A stretch of 64,000 bases of DNA from Lampris incognitus. Its lineage: Eukaryota; Chordata; Actinopteri; Lampriformes; Lampridae. The stretch's first letter is position 1, and each line of letters starts with the position of its first letter. The stretch is taken from the NCBI RefSeq assembly GCF_029633865.1, contig NC_079230.1:31732358-31796357 (forward strand), read 5' to 3'. The translations under genes were made by a program, and so were the position numbers. Under the pieces are notes generated by a model. That model saw only the letters and a program-made list of their open reading frames with translations. It was not told the origin of the DNA and made no database searches. Shown one piece after another: positions 10,119-21,329 of the stretch.

Positions 10119-10659
10119 TGGACCATCTGTTGCTCCATAAAAAGTGGTCATCCCCAGCCTGGGATGACCACTGCGAACAGGCTTTTCTTGCTCTGAGGGA
10201 AGGCCTGATCACAGTCCCAGTCCTAGCATATGCAAACTTTAAAAAAACGTTTCGTTGTCGAGGTCGATGCGAGCCATGGTGGGCTCGGAGCAGTACTCTC
10301 TCAAGATCATGGGGGGTAAACGTAGACCCATAGCCTTCGCCAGTCGAAGCCTCAAACCTACAGAGAAAAACATGGAGAACTACAGCTCCATGGAGCTGGA
10401 ATTTCTAGCTCTTAAATGGGCCATGATAGAAAAGTTTAGAGAATACCTTTTAGGCAACAAAGTCATTGTTTATACAGACAACAACCCCCTGTGCCATCTT
10501 CAAACTGCTAAGTTGGGAGCATTGGAACAGCGGTGGGTTTCCCAACTGGCTTCTTTTGACTACACCCTGGAATACCGCCCAGGTCGTACTAACGGTAATA
10601 CGGACGCATTGTCTAGACAATACATCGATCGGTTCACATCTTGGACGGCTCTCCCCTGA
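10119..10659 (+). pseudogene. Gypsy RNase H
   Basis: Begins with the RT-RNase H linker (WDDHCEQAFLALREGL), loses frame in the A-run near 10240, and continues as VDAS, KRRPIAFASRSLKP, MELEFLALKWAM, YTDNNPLCHLQTAKLG and RPGRTNGNTDALSRQ. All four RNase H acidic positions (VDAS, MELE, YTDN, NTDA) can be read across the two frames. Confidence 0.85.
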
Positions 10660-10980
10660 GCCTTAGGCCACTCCCCACCTGCGTGCTCCCCAACCCTCCA
10701 AGAAACCTACATTCAGGAGGTTGCTGCCTTGCCTGGTTATTCACAACAAGAGTTGTCTTCCTTGCAGATCCAAGACCCTACCATTGGTCCAGTGTGGAAG
10801 TATTGGAGGGAGAGACGAATCCCTGGAACGACCGGGATGAACGTTTACAGTTGAGCCAAGAGAGCAAAGAGTTGGTTCGCCAGTGGGGGCGCCTGGTGGA
10901 AAGAGAAGGCGTGTTGTATTGCATGATCTACCCTTCAGGCGGCGGCAGAGAAGTATCCCAAATTATACTTCCTCGATGCC

Positions 10981-12152
10981 CCAGAGAGAAAGTGGCATGA
11001 TGGCCACGGACATCAGGGCGTAGACCGCACCTTGCAACTCACCCATGATAGTAGTTATTGGCCAAACATGTCAAAAGATGTAGAGAAATAGTGTCGTGAG
11101 TGTGAGAGGTGTATCCTGGCAAAAGAAGGCCCTAGAGTACGTGCCTACCGGGGAAGCCTACAGGCATCTAGACCCAATGAGATCCTAGCAATAGATTTTA
11201 CATGGCTACAACCAGCTAGTGATGGGAGGGAAAATGTTCTGGTGCTTACTGATGTCTTCTCAAAGTTCACACAGGCTATACCAACAAGAGATCAGCGAGC
11301 CAGCACCATGGCAGATGTGCTGGTGAAACAATGGTTTTACTTGTTTGGCGTTCCAGGCCGTATCCACTCAGACCAAGGCCAGAACTTTGAGAACAAGATC
11401 ATAAAACAGCTGTGTGACATCTATGGTATGAAGAAAACCAGAACTACTCCATACCACCCTGAAGGTAATGGGCAATGCAAGAGGTTCAACCGTACGCTCC
11501 ATGACCTCTTGCGCACCATACCACCAGACAGAAAGAAATGCTGGCCCCAGTACTTGCCCCAGGTAACGTACTCGTATAACACCACTGCCCATCATACCAC
11601 TGGCTTGGCCCCATACTAGGTGTTTGGCCGCGAACCCCAGCTTCCGGTAGATTTCCTTCTCGGTACTAACCAAGAAGATCCGGGTGAGAAGACCACTGAG
11701 GATTGGGTACGACAGCACCAGGAATCCTTACGGGTGGTACATGAGCACGTTTGTCAGCAACTGGACGCCAAGGCTGAGTAGCAGAATCAGAACCATAACT
11801 GACAAGTCACAGATCCTGGCCTAGAAGAAGGACAACTTGTGTACTTGAGGAACCACCAGGTACGAGAGAGAAACAAGACCTATGACACCCCTGTCTCTAT
11901 AGGGTGGTGAGTCGACCTCAAGACAGGGGAGCAGTTTACACCATCGCCCCTATCCACCAAGACGGCCCCACTCGCAGGGTACGCCGGACTGAGTTTTGGA
12001 GTGCTCTGCGAAGAGAAGAACTAGAGGTTCAGCCAGTAAACCCATCTCACCAGATTGAAGACGCTGGCCCTGCTGCATCCATCACAAGTTACTCAGACAA
12101 GTCTATGATGCTGGTCATTGAAGATGATAAGAGGATGGAATCAGAGGTGTAG
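10981..12152 (+). pseudogene. Gypsy integrase, catalytic Glu replaced by Lys
   Basis: The zinc-binding part spans 10990-11115 (HGHQGVDRTLQL ... CRECERC) and contains an in-frame TAG before CRECERC. The core carries D in AIDFTW and D in HSDQGQNFE. The residue 36 positions later, where D,D-35-E integrases have Glu, is Lys (AAG at 11479-11481 in GQCKRFN). Another in-frame TAG is at 11617-11619 and a third near 11779. The C-terminal segment (YTIAPIHQDGPTRRVRRTE) resembles the end of Gypsy Pol. Confidence 0.85.
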
Positions 12153-12534
12153 ACCCTGGAAAATGAGAATCGTGGGGACGCACAGGACCCTGTAAGCCCG
12201 GTACCATGCCCAGAAAGTGGCCCAGATGCAAGTGAAGGCTCACCGGAGGCATCACCACCTGCCCCTGCCCTGCGCCACAGTTCTAGAAGTACAGCTGGTT
12301 TCCATTCTAACCCTCATCGGTTGCCATACCGGTAAATGACCCATGGTTCACCAGCACAAGGGGAGAGTTTAGGTGGTTGCTAGCCCCACACTAGGAGACT
12401 GCATCACAGGCCCGTTATGGTTACTTTTGGTTAGTCCATCGTCAGGGCGCCGATGCATTTGGGGGTGGGGGGCGAATGTGGGCAGTGGGAACAGTCAGGG
12501 TTAATTGTAGTAACACCGTCCCCTTAAGTTTGTA

Positions 12535-12704
12535 TAAAGTTCACTGGATATTTTCTCTTTTTCGGACCATTCTCTGTAAACCCTAGAGATGGTTGTGCGT
12601 GAAAATCCCAGTAGATCAGCAGTTTCTGAAATACTCAGACCAGCCCGTCTGGCACCAACAACCATGCCACGTTCAAAGTCACTTAAATCACCTTTCTTCC
12701 CCAT
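12535..12704 (-). pseudogene. DD36E transposase, N-terminal fragment
   Basis: ATG at 12702-12704 opens about 55 residues that match the N-terminus of the transposase at 7876-8886 (GMVVGARRAGLSISETADLL), then runs out of the element into flanking LTR sequence. Only the DNA-binding region is encoded. Confidence 0.85.
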
Positions 12705-12851
12705 TCTGATGCTCGGTTTGAACTGCAGCAGATCGTCTTGACCATGTCTACATGCCTAAATGCATTGAGTTGCTGCCATGTGATTGGCTGATTAGAAATT
12801 TGCGTTAACGAGCAGTTGGACAGGTGTGCGTAATAAAGTGGCCGGTGAGTG
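12541..12851 (-). mobile_element. Truncated second copy of the DD36E Tc1/mariner element
   Basis: Nearly identical to 8723-9033 of the full copy, including the terminal repeat ending AGTGGCCGGTGAGTG and a following TA at 12852-12853. Only the transposase 5' end and one terminus remain; the left end stops abruptly in the Gypsy LTR. Confidence 0.9.
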
Positions 12852-12853
12852 TA

Positions 12854-14295
12854 TAATTTTAGTGCATTTCATGAGTTTGCAGCATAGCGCCACCTGGTGG
12901 CCAATTAACAGTAAATAATGCACAGAACCTCAGGGCGTCATGACTTATTGGTGGACCAAGTTTCGTGTTAATCGGAGTTGCTGTGAACAAGATCCGCCAC
13001 CTTGAACCAATAGCATAGCTGCTGCTAAAGAGCTGCATGTTGTCCCTTATAATTTAAACGCTTATAACACAAAAACCGTCGCTGATAAACATCTGAACAC
13101 ATTCACACGTCATGCTGGTAGTGTCACGTGTCCTGTCAAATATTTTGGAATAGTTTGATCAAATATGTTTGAAAATAAAAAATATTAGGTATATATTGTA
13201 CACTGTACAGGCATATATTGTACATTGCTGTGGATGCATGTTTTGACCGATTAGAATGACCTTTGACCCACTTGATACGTTCGTTCTCCAGAATGTCTGT
13301 GGCGGTTTTGGTAGCAATTGAATGAATCTGTGCAGAAATGTTTATGTTTTATGATTTTCATATTTTGAAAAATATAGAGTGACGGACTCCTGAATTGACC
13401 CTATGTTGCAGTGCAGCAAAGTGTTGGCATCACTTACTGGATCTGCTCACAACATCTCAGCTCTGTAGGATGTGCAGGGGATTTGGGGGACATTTAGGGG
13501 CATTTTTGAAGTTTCTCAGGGGAAATTTACATTTTTTGTCATAAGCCACGCCCAATTTTTCAATCATGACCAAATTGCATGTATCAACTCCAGTATGATC
13601 CTAGATTGTGCACCCCAAATTTCATCCAAATCCATGGTGCCAATTATGAGATATAAACTTCTCCAATTTATAGCGCCCCCTACTGGACAAAAGAATCTCA
13701 CTTCATGGGTTAGGATCTTTTGACAATACGTGACATACGTCTACAATTTCAAGTTGATATGTCAATGCATTGATGAGTTATGGCACCGTCATGGAAAATC
13801 ACCGTTTTTCAGTCAAGGTTCATTGATCTGTCAAATCAAAACCGAGCAACGGATCAAAATTCTTTCGATAACTTTTTGCCTTGAGTGACTGTAGATGATG
13901 TGTGCCACGTTTCGTGTAAATCGAACGCACGGCCTAGGAGGAGTTCGAACAAGTAGTTTCGGCTATTTTCGCAAATTTGCGAAATGAAATTACAGCAGAA
14001 ATGGGTGTGGCCTATACCACGTGACTCAGCTATGCTCAGTGAATCTGTGCATGTAAGGTTTTTGAATGTCCGATGTACGGTTTGGGAGTTACACGCCAAA
14101 ACGCGTTGACCTTCAAAATAGCGCCACCAACTGGTTGACATGCGTCGTTGTTTGCATCTGGGGTAAGTGCGAAGTTCTGCACCAGGCCTCCAAAGGGTTT
14201 TGTAGAACCTGTTACGGTGTAGGCTGCAGTACCACTTTTACCAACGGAACAATAAAATAAATAAATAGATAAATAGATAAAAATAAAAATCTGAG
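12854..14295. other. Unclassified noncoding interspersed-repeat-like region
   Basis: No coding frame. Three copies of an AGCGCC(A/C)CC...CTGG word occur at about 12886, 13672 and 14120, and the phrase TTTCGTGT(T/A)AATCG appears at about 12960 and 13910, which suggests internal repetition of one element. An A/T-rich AAATAAATAGATAAATAG stretch ends it at about 14282. I could not assign a superfamily. Confidence 0.35.
13672..13687 (-). promoter_or_regulatory. Candidate CTCF motif
   Basis: The reverse strand reads TCCAGTAGGGGGCGCT, a close match to the vertebrate CTCF core consensus. Motif match only. Confidence 0.35.
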
Positions 14296-14340
14296 CAGAA
14301 GTATAGGGGTCCCCAGGGGCTGGGGACCCCTATACTTCTG
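14296..14340. repeat. Perfect 20-bp hairpin
   Basis: CAGAAGTATAGGGGTCCCCA at 14296-14315 is followed by a 5-nt loop and its exact inverse complement at 14321-14340. Confidence 0.9.
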
Positions 14341-14523
14341 TGTGTCTTTTGAAACCTTTGGTCTGTTCATTCAAACTGAACACGCACCTGTACACTTTCT
14401 CCGGGTCTCCCGCCCTGTAGTCGGGAGCGGCGTTGTCACTGTAGCAGTGGTTGGAACACTAGCGACCCCCAGGGGCCACACTAGTTTTAAACCCTTTGAG
14501 TTTCAGAGGCCCCGTGGGGGCCT

Positions 14524-14634
14524 GGCGGCCTGCAGGGAGTCTCCCCGCCTGCCGCCCAGTGGCTGCTGGGATAGGCTGCAGCATCCCGCGACCCTGGCAG
14601 CAGGATACACGCTTCGGATAATGGATGGATGAAC
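14524..14634 (+). repeat. SINE 3' tail fragment (family 1)
   Basis: Matches the 3' part of the full SINE at 43634-44003: TCTCCCCGCCTGCCGCCCAG, GCTGGGATAGGCT and a TGGATGGATG end. Confidence 0.85.
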
Positions 14635-14812
14635 TTCAGAGAGACGTGGTCGAACTTGAATAGCAAAATCTAAAAAGTGAAAATATGACCTGAAAAACAA
14701 AACGGAAACCACGTGTTGACAATCTAACCAACGCAACGAGGCCTATAGCACGTGACATGTAAAAAAGAACAGAAAATAAATATTGAAACAGACCCAAACA
14801 ACGACTGTTGTG

Positions 14813-16771
14813 CAGTGTTTCTCAACCGGGGGTCCGCGGACCCCTAGTGGTCCGTTGTGTAATTGCAAGGGGTCCGTGAAAATAAAATATCTTTAAAAAA
14901 AAGATCCTGTGACATTTATAGAAATAGGATTATTTTAATCAAATGTGACTGAGACCTTTATCTACCTAAACTATAAAGGGTAACGGGACTTTTTTCTCTA
15001 ATTACATCTGTTTCACAAGTGTAATTTATTGTGTTTTAATAAGAGATCTCGCTCCCGTTTGCATTGTTAAAAGTTACTGCATAAAAATTCTGTTTTGTTA
15101 CATATATCTGAAAGTTACTGCATAAGAATTCTGTGTTGTTACATATATCTGAAAGTTACTGAATACATATTCTGTTTTGTTACATATATCTGAAAGTTAC
15201 TGAATACATATTCTGTGTTGTTACATATATCTGAAAGTTACTGAATACATATTCTGTTTTGTTACATATATCTGAAAGTTACTGAATACATATTCTGTGT
15301 TGTTACATATATCTGAAAGTTACTGAACACATATTCTGTTTTGTTACATATATCTGAAAGTTACTGAATACATATTCTGTTTTGTTACATATATCTGAAA
15401 GTTACTGAATACATATTCTGTGTTGTTACATATATCTGAAAGTTACTGAATACATATTCTGTTTTGTTACATATATCTGAAAGTTACTGAATACATATTC
15501 TGTGTTGTTACATATATCTGAAAGTTACTGAATACATATTCTGTGTTGTTACATATATCTCAAAGTTACTGAATACATATTCTGTTTTGTTACATATATC
15601 TGAAAGTTACTGAATACATATTCTGTTTTGTTACATATATCTGAAAGTTACTGAATACATATTCTGTGTTGTTACATATATCTGAAAGTTACTGAATACA
15701 TATTCTGTGTTGTTACATATATCTGAAAGTTACTGAATACATATTCTGTTTTGTTACATATATCTGAAAGTTACTGAATACATATTCTGTTTTGTTACAT
15801 ATATCTGAAAGTTACTGAATACATATTCTGTTTTGTTACATATATCTGAAAGTTACTGAATACATATTCTGTTTTGTTACATATATCTGAAAGTTACTGA
15901 ATACATATTCTGTTTTGTTACATATATCTGAAAGTTACTGAATACATATTCTGTTTTGTTACATATATCTGAAAGTTACTGAATACATATTCTGTTTTGT
16001 TACATATATCTGAAAGTTACTGAATACATATTCTGTGTTGTTACATATATCTGAAAGTTACTGAATACATATTCTGTGTTGTTACATATATCTGAAAGTT
16101 ACTGAATACATATTCTGTGTTGTTACATATATCTGAAAGTTACTGAATACATATTCTGTTTTGTTACATATATCTGAAAGTTACTGAATACATATTCTGT
16201 GTTGTTACATATATCTGAAAGTTACTGAATACATATTCTGTGTTGTTACATATATCTGAAAGTTACTGAATACATATTCTGTTTTTTTACATATATCTCA
16301 AAGTTACTGCATACATATTCTGTTTTGTTACATATATCTGAAAGTTACTGAATACATATTTTGTGTTGTTACATATATCTGAAAGTTACTGAATACATAT
16401 TCTGTTTTGTTACATATATCTGAAAGTTACTGAATACATATTCTGTTGTTACATATATCTGAAAGTTACTGAATACATATTCTGTTTTGTTACATATATC
16501 TGAAAGTTACTGCATAAGAATTCTGTTTAGTTACATATATCTGAAAGTTACTGCATAAGAATTCTGTTTTGTTAACTGTATCTAAGTTACAACTGAAAGC
16601 TCTTATTTTTGCCCCAAAGAGGGAATAAATGCTATAATGCAATTTAAAATGCAGTTTCTACTGTTTCTATCAAATTGCAACCCCCTCCCCCAAGATCAGG
16701 TGGAGGGGGTCCTCAGGGTAGATCAAAAATACGCAGGGGGTCCAGCACCCCAAAAAGGTTGAGAACCACTG
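14813..16771. mobile_element. Non-autonomous hAT-type element containing a 41-bp satellite
   Basis: Terminal inverted repeats are CAGTGTTTCTCAACCGGGGG at the left and AAAAAGGTTGAGAACCACTG at the right, typical of Charlie-like hAT ends. There is no transposase; most of the length is the satellite at 15068-16572. It sits in the Gypsy 5' LTR. The right flank TTATAGGG resembles TTGTAGGG of the intact 3' LTR, and the left flank TTGT(-)G could be the same 8-bp target with a 3-bp loss, so the duplication is only imperfectly visible. Confidence 0.8.
15068..16572. repeat. 41-bp satellite array, about 37 units
   Basis: The unit starts CTGAAAGTTACTGAATACAT and ends with TGTTACATATAT after ATTCTGTTT; period 41 bp. 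One position alternates between T and G (CTGTTTTG versus CTGTGTTG) from unit to unit. Edge units carry GCATAAGAATTC instead of GAATACATATTC, the usual decay pattern at array borders. Confidence 0.95.
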
Positions 16772-16940
16772 TTATAGGGTAATGTTATGCAGCCAACAGC
16801 GCCCCCTGGGGCACTGATTTATGTATACTTGCCCTATGTAACATGCCTCAGTTCTGTTATGGGCGCAGCCGGTGAATACACGTTACTAAGCGACACAGCC
16901 CGACTCTGTCTGTTATGTATATGCACCTACACTTGCAACA
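16772..16940 (+). repeat. Gypsy 5' LTR, part right of the hAT insertion
   Basis: About 168 bp, starting (TT)ATAGGGTAATGTTATGCAG and ending ACACTTGCAACA, matching the 3' LTR at 25851-26022 almost base for base. The six or seven bases left of the hAT (14806-14812) are the remaining LTR start. Confidence 0.88.
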
Positions 16941-16958
16941 TGGTGTCAGAAGCTGTAT
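16941..16958 (+). other. Primer binding site of the Gypsy element
   Basis: TGGTGTCAGAAGC starts exactly at the first base after the 5' LTR, the position and TGG start expected for annealing of a tRNA 3' end. The cognate tRNA was not identified. Confidence 0.7.
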
Positions 16959-17111
16959 TGGAGCCCAAAGTGAGTCTTACGTTGCCTGTTGCTTGAACAG
17001 TGTGCGTTTATTTGTTTTACTAAGCATAGCTAGAAGTTTCAGTTAGCCTGCTAGCATTCGTGTAAACTACTAATAAGACACGTTAGCCCCTAGCTAGCGG
17101 GTCTGACCCTT

Positions 17112-17163
17112 TAGCCGAGCGGTTAGTGATGTCGCCTGTTGCAGTACACCCAGTATCGAATCC
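17112..17163 (+). promoter_or_regulatory. tRNA-like A box / B box pair in the Gypsy leader
   Basis: TAGCCGAGCGG (17112-17122) fits the RNA polymerase III A-box consensus, and GTATCGAATCC (17153-17163) is a near match to the B box. Spacing is about 30 bp, normal for tRNA genes. It lies between the primer site and the gag coding part. Confidence 0.45.
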
Positions 17164-18009
17164 CGCACCGGGCAAGAAAATACCCGGTTACATTAGCAAG
17201 ACGATGGCTTCCAATATTCCGCCGCCGGAGCCCATGAAGATGACTGGGGATCTTCACAGCAACGGGGCTAGCTTTCCATCAGAGTCTGAGGATTATGTGC
17301 TTGCGACCGGGATCGACAAGGCAGAGAAGCCGGTGCAGGCAGCGACGCTCCGGAGGCTAATGGGGAAGGAAGCCTCGATGTTTACCTGCACAACCTGGGA
17401 CTCGCAGCGGAAGAGCAGAAAGACGCGGGAGCGATACTCGACAAGCTGGGGGAATAATACTTCACACCTACCAGAAACATCATCTTTGAGAGGTATGTTT
17501 TGGGCAACCTTAAACAAGAGGAAGGAGAACCCGTGGAGGCTTTTGTCACGAGACTGAGAGAAAAGGCTGCCACGTGTGAATATGGAGCTATAAGAGACGA
17601 GGTCATAAGGGACAGGCTTGTTCTGGGAACAACTGATGAGGGCGCCAGACGACGCATGCTGAGAGAAAAGGACAATAAGTTAAAATCCCTGTCACTTAGC
17701 AGCTCTGTGCCTGCGGAGAGCATCGATGTAGCACATGGACAGCGACCAGGACGGAGACCTACCAGCAGGCCATCCGAGCCCACCAACACATCTGCACAGC
17801 CACAGAGAGGCACAGGTGAATGCAAGTACTGTGGCACACCGCACAGACGGGGGCGAGACCTGTGCCCCGCATTTGGAAAGTCATGTCGCTTGTGTGGCAC
17901 TGCTAATCACTTTGCCAAAGTATGCATGAAAAGAAGCCAGCAAGAACGTCAGTTGAACGCTGTGGATGACCCGCCGATAGGGGGAGCCAGTGGGCAGCGA
18001 CCGCGATGA
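17126..18009 (+). pseudogene. Gypsy Gag
   Basis: A first frame (17126-17557) encodes the N-terminus (SNIPPPEPMKMTGD). A frameshift near 17380-17500 moves coding to the frame 17500-18009, which has EGEPVEAFVTRLREKA and ends in two zinc knuckles, CKYCGTPHRRG and CRLCGTANHFAKVC, the second of clear CX2CX4HX4C form. It packages element RNA in related retrotransposons. Confidence 0.8.
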
Positions 18010-18292
18010 GAGGGATGTGTACACGGCTGAGAGCGTGGGGGCTGTGAACACTCAAAGGAAGAAGTGGTTTGTAAAGCTGCCACTGCACAGAGGGGTCCAG
18101 AGGTGCCAGCTTGACTCTGGAGCCACCTGCAACGTGATGAGCTTGAAAGACAAGATGAGACTGGCGCCTAGAGTGCCTCTTCAGAAAAGTCTCTCCAGGC
18201 TGAGACTCTACAACAGTGAGTGGATGAGCTCAATGGGCGTGTACAATCACACAGTGTGTCATCAGGGGCAAGACGCACACACTGGACTTTGA
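17990..18292 (+). pseudogene. Gypsy aspartic protease
   Basis: Contains QLDSGATCNVMS, a retropepsin active site (D-S-G), about 40 residues after the frame opens. The frame ends 18 codons before the polymerase resumes in another frame, so protease and RT are separated by a frameshift near 18260. Confidence 0.8.
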
Positions 18293-18296
18293 GGTT

Positions 18297-20051
18297 GTGC
18301 GCACCAGCCAGAAGCCCTTGCTTTCAGGGGAGACATGCGAGAGACTTGGCTTGATACGCTTCACCATTCCCGAAGAGCTGAATAAAGTGGAGCACTGCAA
18401 GACAGGTGAGCTAACCAAAGGCTGTCTCATTAACACTTACAATGACGCGTTCACCAGCCCAGTCGAGTCACTGCCGGGTGATGTTCACTTCGAGTTGGAT
18501 AGCACTGTGGCCCCTGTCCAGTGTGCACCAAGAAATGTCCCGGTGGCCCTCAAGGCAGCTGTTAAGGCGCAGCTGGACCAATATGAAAAGGATGGACACT
18601 TAACCACAGTCACTCAGCCCACAGACTGGATTAGCAATCTGGTCATAGTGAAGAAGCCGGACAAATTGAGGCTTTGCATCGACCCCAAGCCACTTAACCG
18701 AGCCCTGAAAAGGTCCCATTACCTCATGCCCACTTTAGATGAGGTGCTGTACAAGCTGCCTAAGGCACGTATCTTCACCCTGGTGGATGTGCACGACGCA
18801 TTCTCGCAGTGTCACCTTGATGAGGAGAGCAGCCTGATGACAACGTTCTGGACGCCGTGGGGTAGAAAGCGATGGCTGAAGCTCCCTTTTGGCGTGTCAG
18901 TCGCACCAGAGCTGTACCAGAGGAAACAACATGAGCTGCTGGCCGGTTTGAAAGGAATCGAGCCCATAGCCGATGACATCCTCATAGTCGGCTGTGGGGA
19001 CACGGAGGAGGAGGCCGTTCGCAACCACGACGCAAACCTCATTGCTCTGATGGACAGATGCAGGGAAGTGAAGCTCAGGCTGAGCATAAAAAAGCTGCAG
19101 TTTCGTGTGAGGGAGGTCCGCTTCCACGGCCACATACTGTCGGCGGAGGGCCTCAAAGCTGATCCCGAGAAGGTCAGGGCAGTCCTGGACATGCCAGACA
19201 TGTCAGAGGTGTGTGAACCGCTGAGAAGGTTGCTGGACAAAGGTGTGCTGTGGCACTGGTTGCCCAAACATGATGCTGCTATGAAGGAAATCAAGACGCT
19301 GGTCACGGCGGTGCCAGTACTACATTACTATGATGTCAGCAAGCCAGTCACCATACAGAGCGACTCCAGCCAGACCGGTTTGGGCTGCTGCCTGCTTCAG
19401 GGGGGACAGCCGGTCGCGTTCACCTCCCGCCCGCTGAACCAGACGGAGCAAAACTATGCACAGATTGAGAAGGAGTGCCTGAGCATCGTATTCGCTTGTC
19501 AACGCTTCCACTACTACCTATATGGGAGGGGTGATGTGACTGCAGAGACCGACCACCGCCCGCTGGTGTCAATCTTCACTAAGCCCCTTCTCAGTGCACC
19601 AAAGCGCCTTCAAAGCCTGCTCCTCACACTTCAGAACTACTCCCTCACGGTGATGTACAAGCCAGGCCCTGAAATGTACATCAGTGACACGCTCAGCAGA
19701 GCCACCACCCCGCCACAGAGAACGGACACTCAGTACAGACGTGAAATGGTCTGCAGCATGCAGCAGGTGCAGTACAACACGGCAGCCATTCAGCAGGCAG
19801 ACTATCTAAACGTCACCAGCCAACGCCTCGCACAGATTCGAAAACACACAGAGGAGGATGTGTGTCTTCAAACACTCAAGTCGGTCGTGCTGGAGGGATG
19901 GCCAGAACACAAAGAGGAGAGCCCCATAGCCGTCAGAGAATACTGGGCCATCAGAGATGAAATAAGCCCACAGGACGGTGTGCTTTTTAGGAGCCAGCGT
20001 GTCATCATTCCGAAAGCTATCCGTCCTGAGATGCTGAGACGGATCCAGTAG
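18297..20051 (+). pseudogene. Gypsy reverse transcriptase and RNase H
   Basis: 584 codons. RT motifs in order: KPDKLRLCIDPKPLNRAL, FTLVDVHDAFSQCHL (catalytic Asp present), KLPFGVSVAPELYQR and IADDILIVG (both Asp present). The segment after VRAVLDMPDMSEVCEPLRR looks shortened, suggesting a deletion of about 20 residues in the thumb. RNase H follows with QSDSSQTGLG, IEKECLSIVFAC and ETDHRPLVSIF. It ends at TAG 20049-20051; integrase continues in the same frame after this stop. Confidence 0.85.
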
Positions 20052-21180
20052 AACCACGTGGGGGGTGAGGCTTGTTATAGACAGGCCCGGGATACTCTCT
20101 ACTGGCCAAATATGCAGGGGGGAATCAAAGACTATGTGCAGCAGTGCTCAGTGTGTAACGAGTATGCACACGAGCAACAGAAAGAGACTATGATGTCACA
20201 CCCGCTCCCCACACGTCCCTGGCAGCTGGTGAGCATGGACTTGTTCAGCTACGCAAGGCAGGACTTCCTGCTCATGGTGGATCACTATTCAGACTTCTGG
20301 GAGATTGATCTACTCCCAGACCTGTTGGCAGAAACGACCATCCGAAGGTGCAAGGCGCAGTTTGCACGGTACGGTATCCCTGACCGGGTCATTTCCGACT
20401 GTGGAGGTCAGTTTGATTGTGGAGAGTTTCGGGCGTTTGCGAGGGAGTGGGGCTTCGAACGTGTCATGTGCTCCCCGAGACACCCAAAAGCTAACGGCAA
20501 AGCAGAGTCTGCAGTGAAGATTGTGAAAGGCCTATGCAGAAAAGCAGACCGGGCTGACGAAGACCCCTGGAAGGCTTTTCTACACTGGAGAAACACGCCC
20601 ACTGAGGGCATGCGCTGCAGCCCAGCACAACGGCTGATGTCACAGAGGCTGAGAACTCTTCTCCCTGTGGCCGACCAGCTGCTAGCACCTCAGGTCATCA
20701 CTGGGGTCACAGACAAGCTGAGGGTGAAGCATCAGGCAGTGAAGCTGACATATGACAGAACTGTGAGGGATCTGCCAGAGCTAAACGTCGGCCAGCCTGT
20801 CAGGATGAAACCACTCCCGGGTGACAGGACGGGCCGATGGAGGAGAGGAGTATGCTGCAGCAGGTGGGGCCGCGGTCCTATCTCGTCAACGTGGAGGGGA
20901 CCACGTATCGTCCCAACAGGGTTGATCTCCGACCAGCAGAGGGCGCCCCTCCACAGCCGTCAGCCCACACAGAACGGCCACCGGAGCAGCCTGTGGGTGT
21001 GGGTACAGCTGAAGGGGCCATGTGGGCGGGGGCAGCATGGAGGAAGTCGTCAGCCCCGAGGTCGCCGTCATCTCCCCCACAGGCTGTGACCACACCATGC
21101 CATGAGTTACAGGGCCAGGCCTTCTCCCGGAGCGGGAGGAAGATTAAGCCTCCAGAAAGACTTGACCTCCAGGTCATACA
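20052..21180 (+). pseudogene. Gypsy integrase
   Basis: In frame with RNase H after one TAG. Shows the end of an HHCC zinc region (YWPNMQGGI ... CSVC), then the catalytic triad in SMDLFSY, VISDCGGQFD and NGKAESAVKIV, all acidic residues kept. The reading frame changes near 20830 (VEGTTYRPNRVDLRP continues in another frame) and fades into a (CA)n run at 21187. Confidence 0.83.
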
Positions 21181-21186
21181 CTGTAC

Positions 21187-21276
21187 TGAGATACACACAC
21201 ATACACACACTCACACACACACTCACACACTCACACTCACACTCACACTCACACACACACACACTCACACTTCTTG
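21187..21276. repeat. (CA)n microsatellite, 3' tail of the antisense LINE
   Basis: ACACACACATACACACACTC and similar. On the - strand this is a (TG)n stretch directly after the LINE 3' end; the related LINE copy at 57.1 kb ends in the same way, so it is probably the LINE tail. Confidence 0.75.
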
Positions 21277-21329
21277 CTTGCTTTAGGTTGTCCGTCGTGT
21301 CCGATGATGACAATCCTGCCTCTGTCACT

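Larger units (their letters stand above)
10119..12540 (+). mobile_element. Ty3/Gypsy retrotransposon remnant, 5' truncated
   Basis: Runs from the end of reverse transcriptase through RNase H, zinc-binding and catalytic integrase, to a purine-rich tract (GGGGGTGGGGGGCGAA) and TGTGGGCAGTGG at 12477, which looks like the first bases of its 3' LTR. Gag, protease, most of RT and the 5' LTR are absent. A truncated DD36E element starts at 12541 and cuts the LTR. Several stops and frameshifts make it a pseudogene. Confidence 0.85.

Noticed and set aside
15068..16572. CRISPR-like regular array
   Set aside because: Units are contiguous 41-bp repeats without unique spacers, inside a eukaryotic hAT element.
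17112..17180. Functional tRNA gene
   Set aside because: A and B boxes are visible but the flanking sequence does not form a convincing acceptor stem and it lies in a retrotransposon leader.
20837..21286. Env-like gene at the end of the Gypsy element
   Set aside because: The frame is the shifted C-terminal integrase tail followed by CA-repeat translation; no signal peptide or membrane segment.
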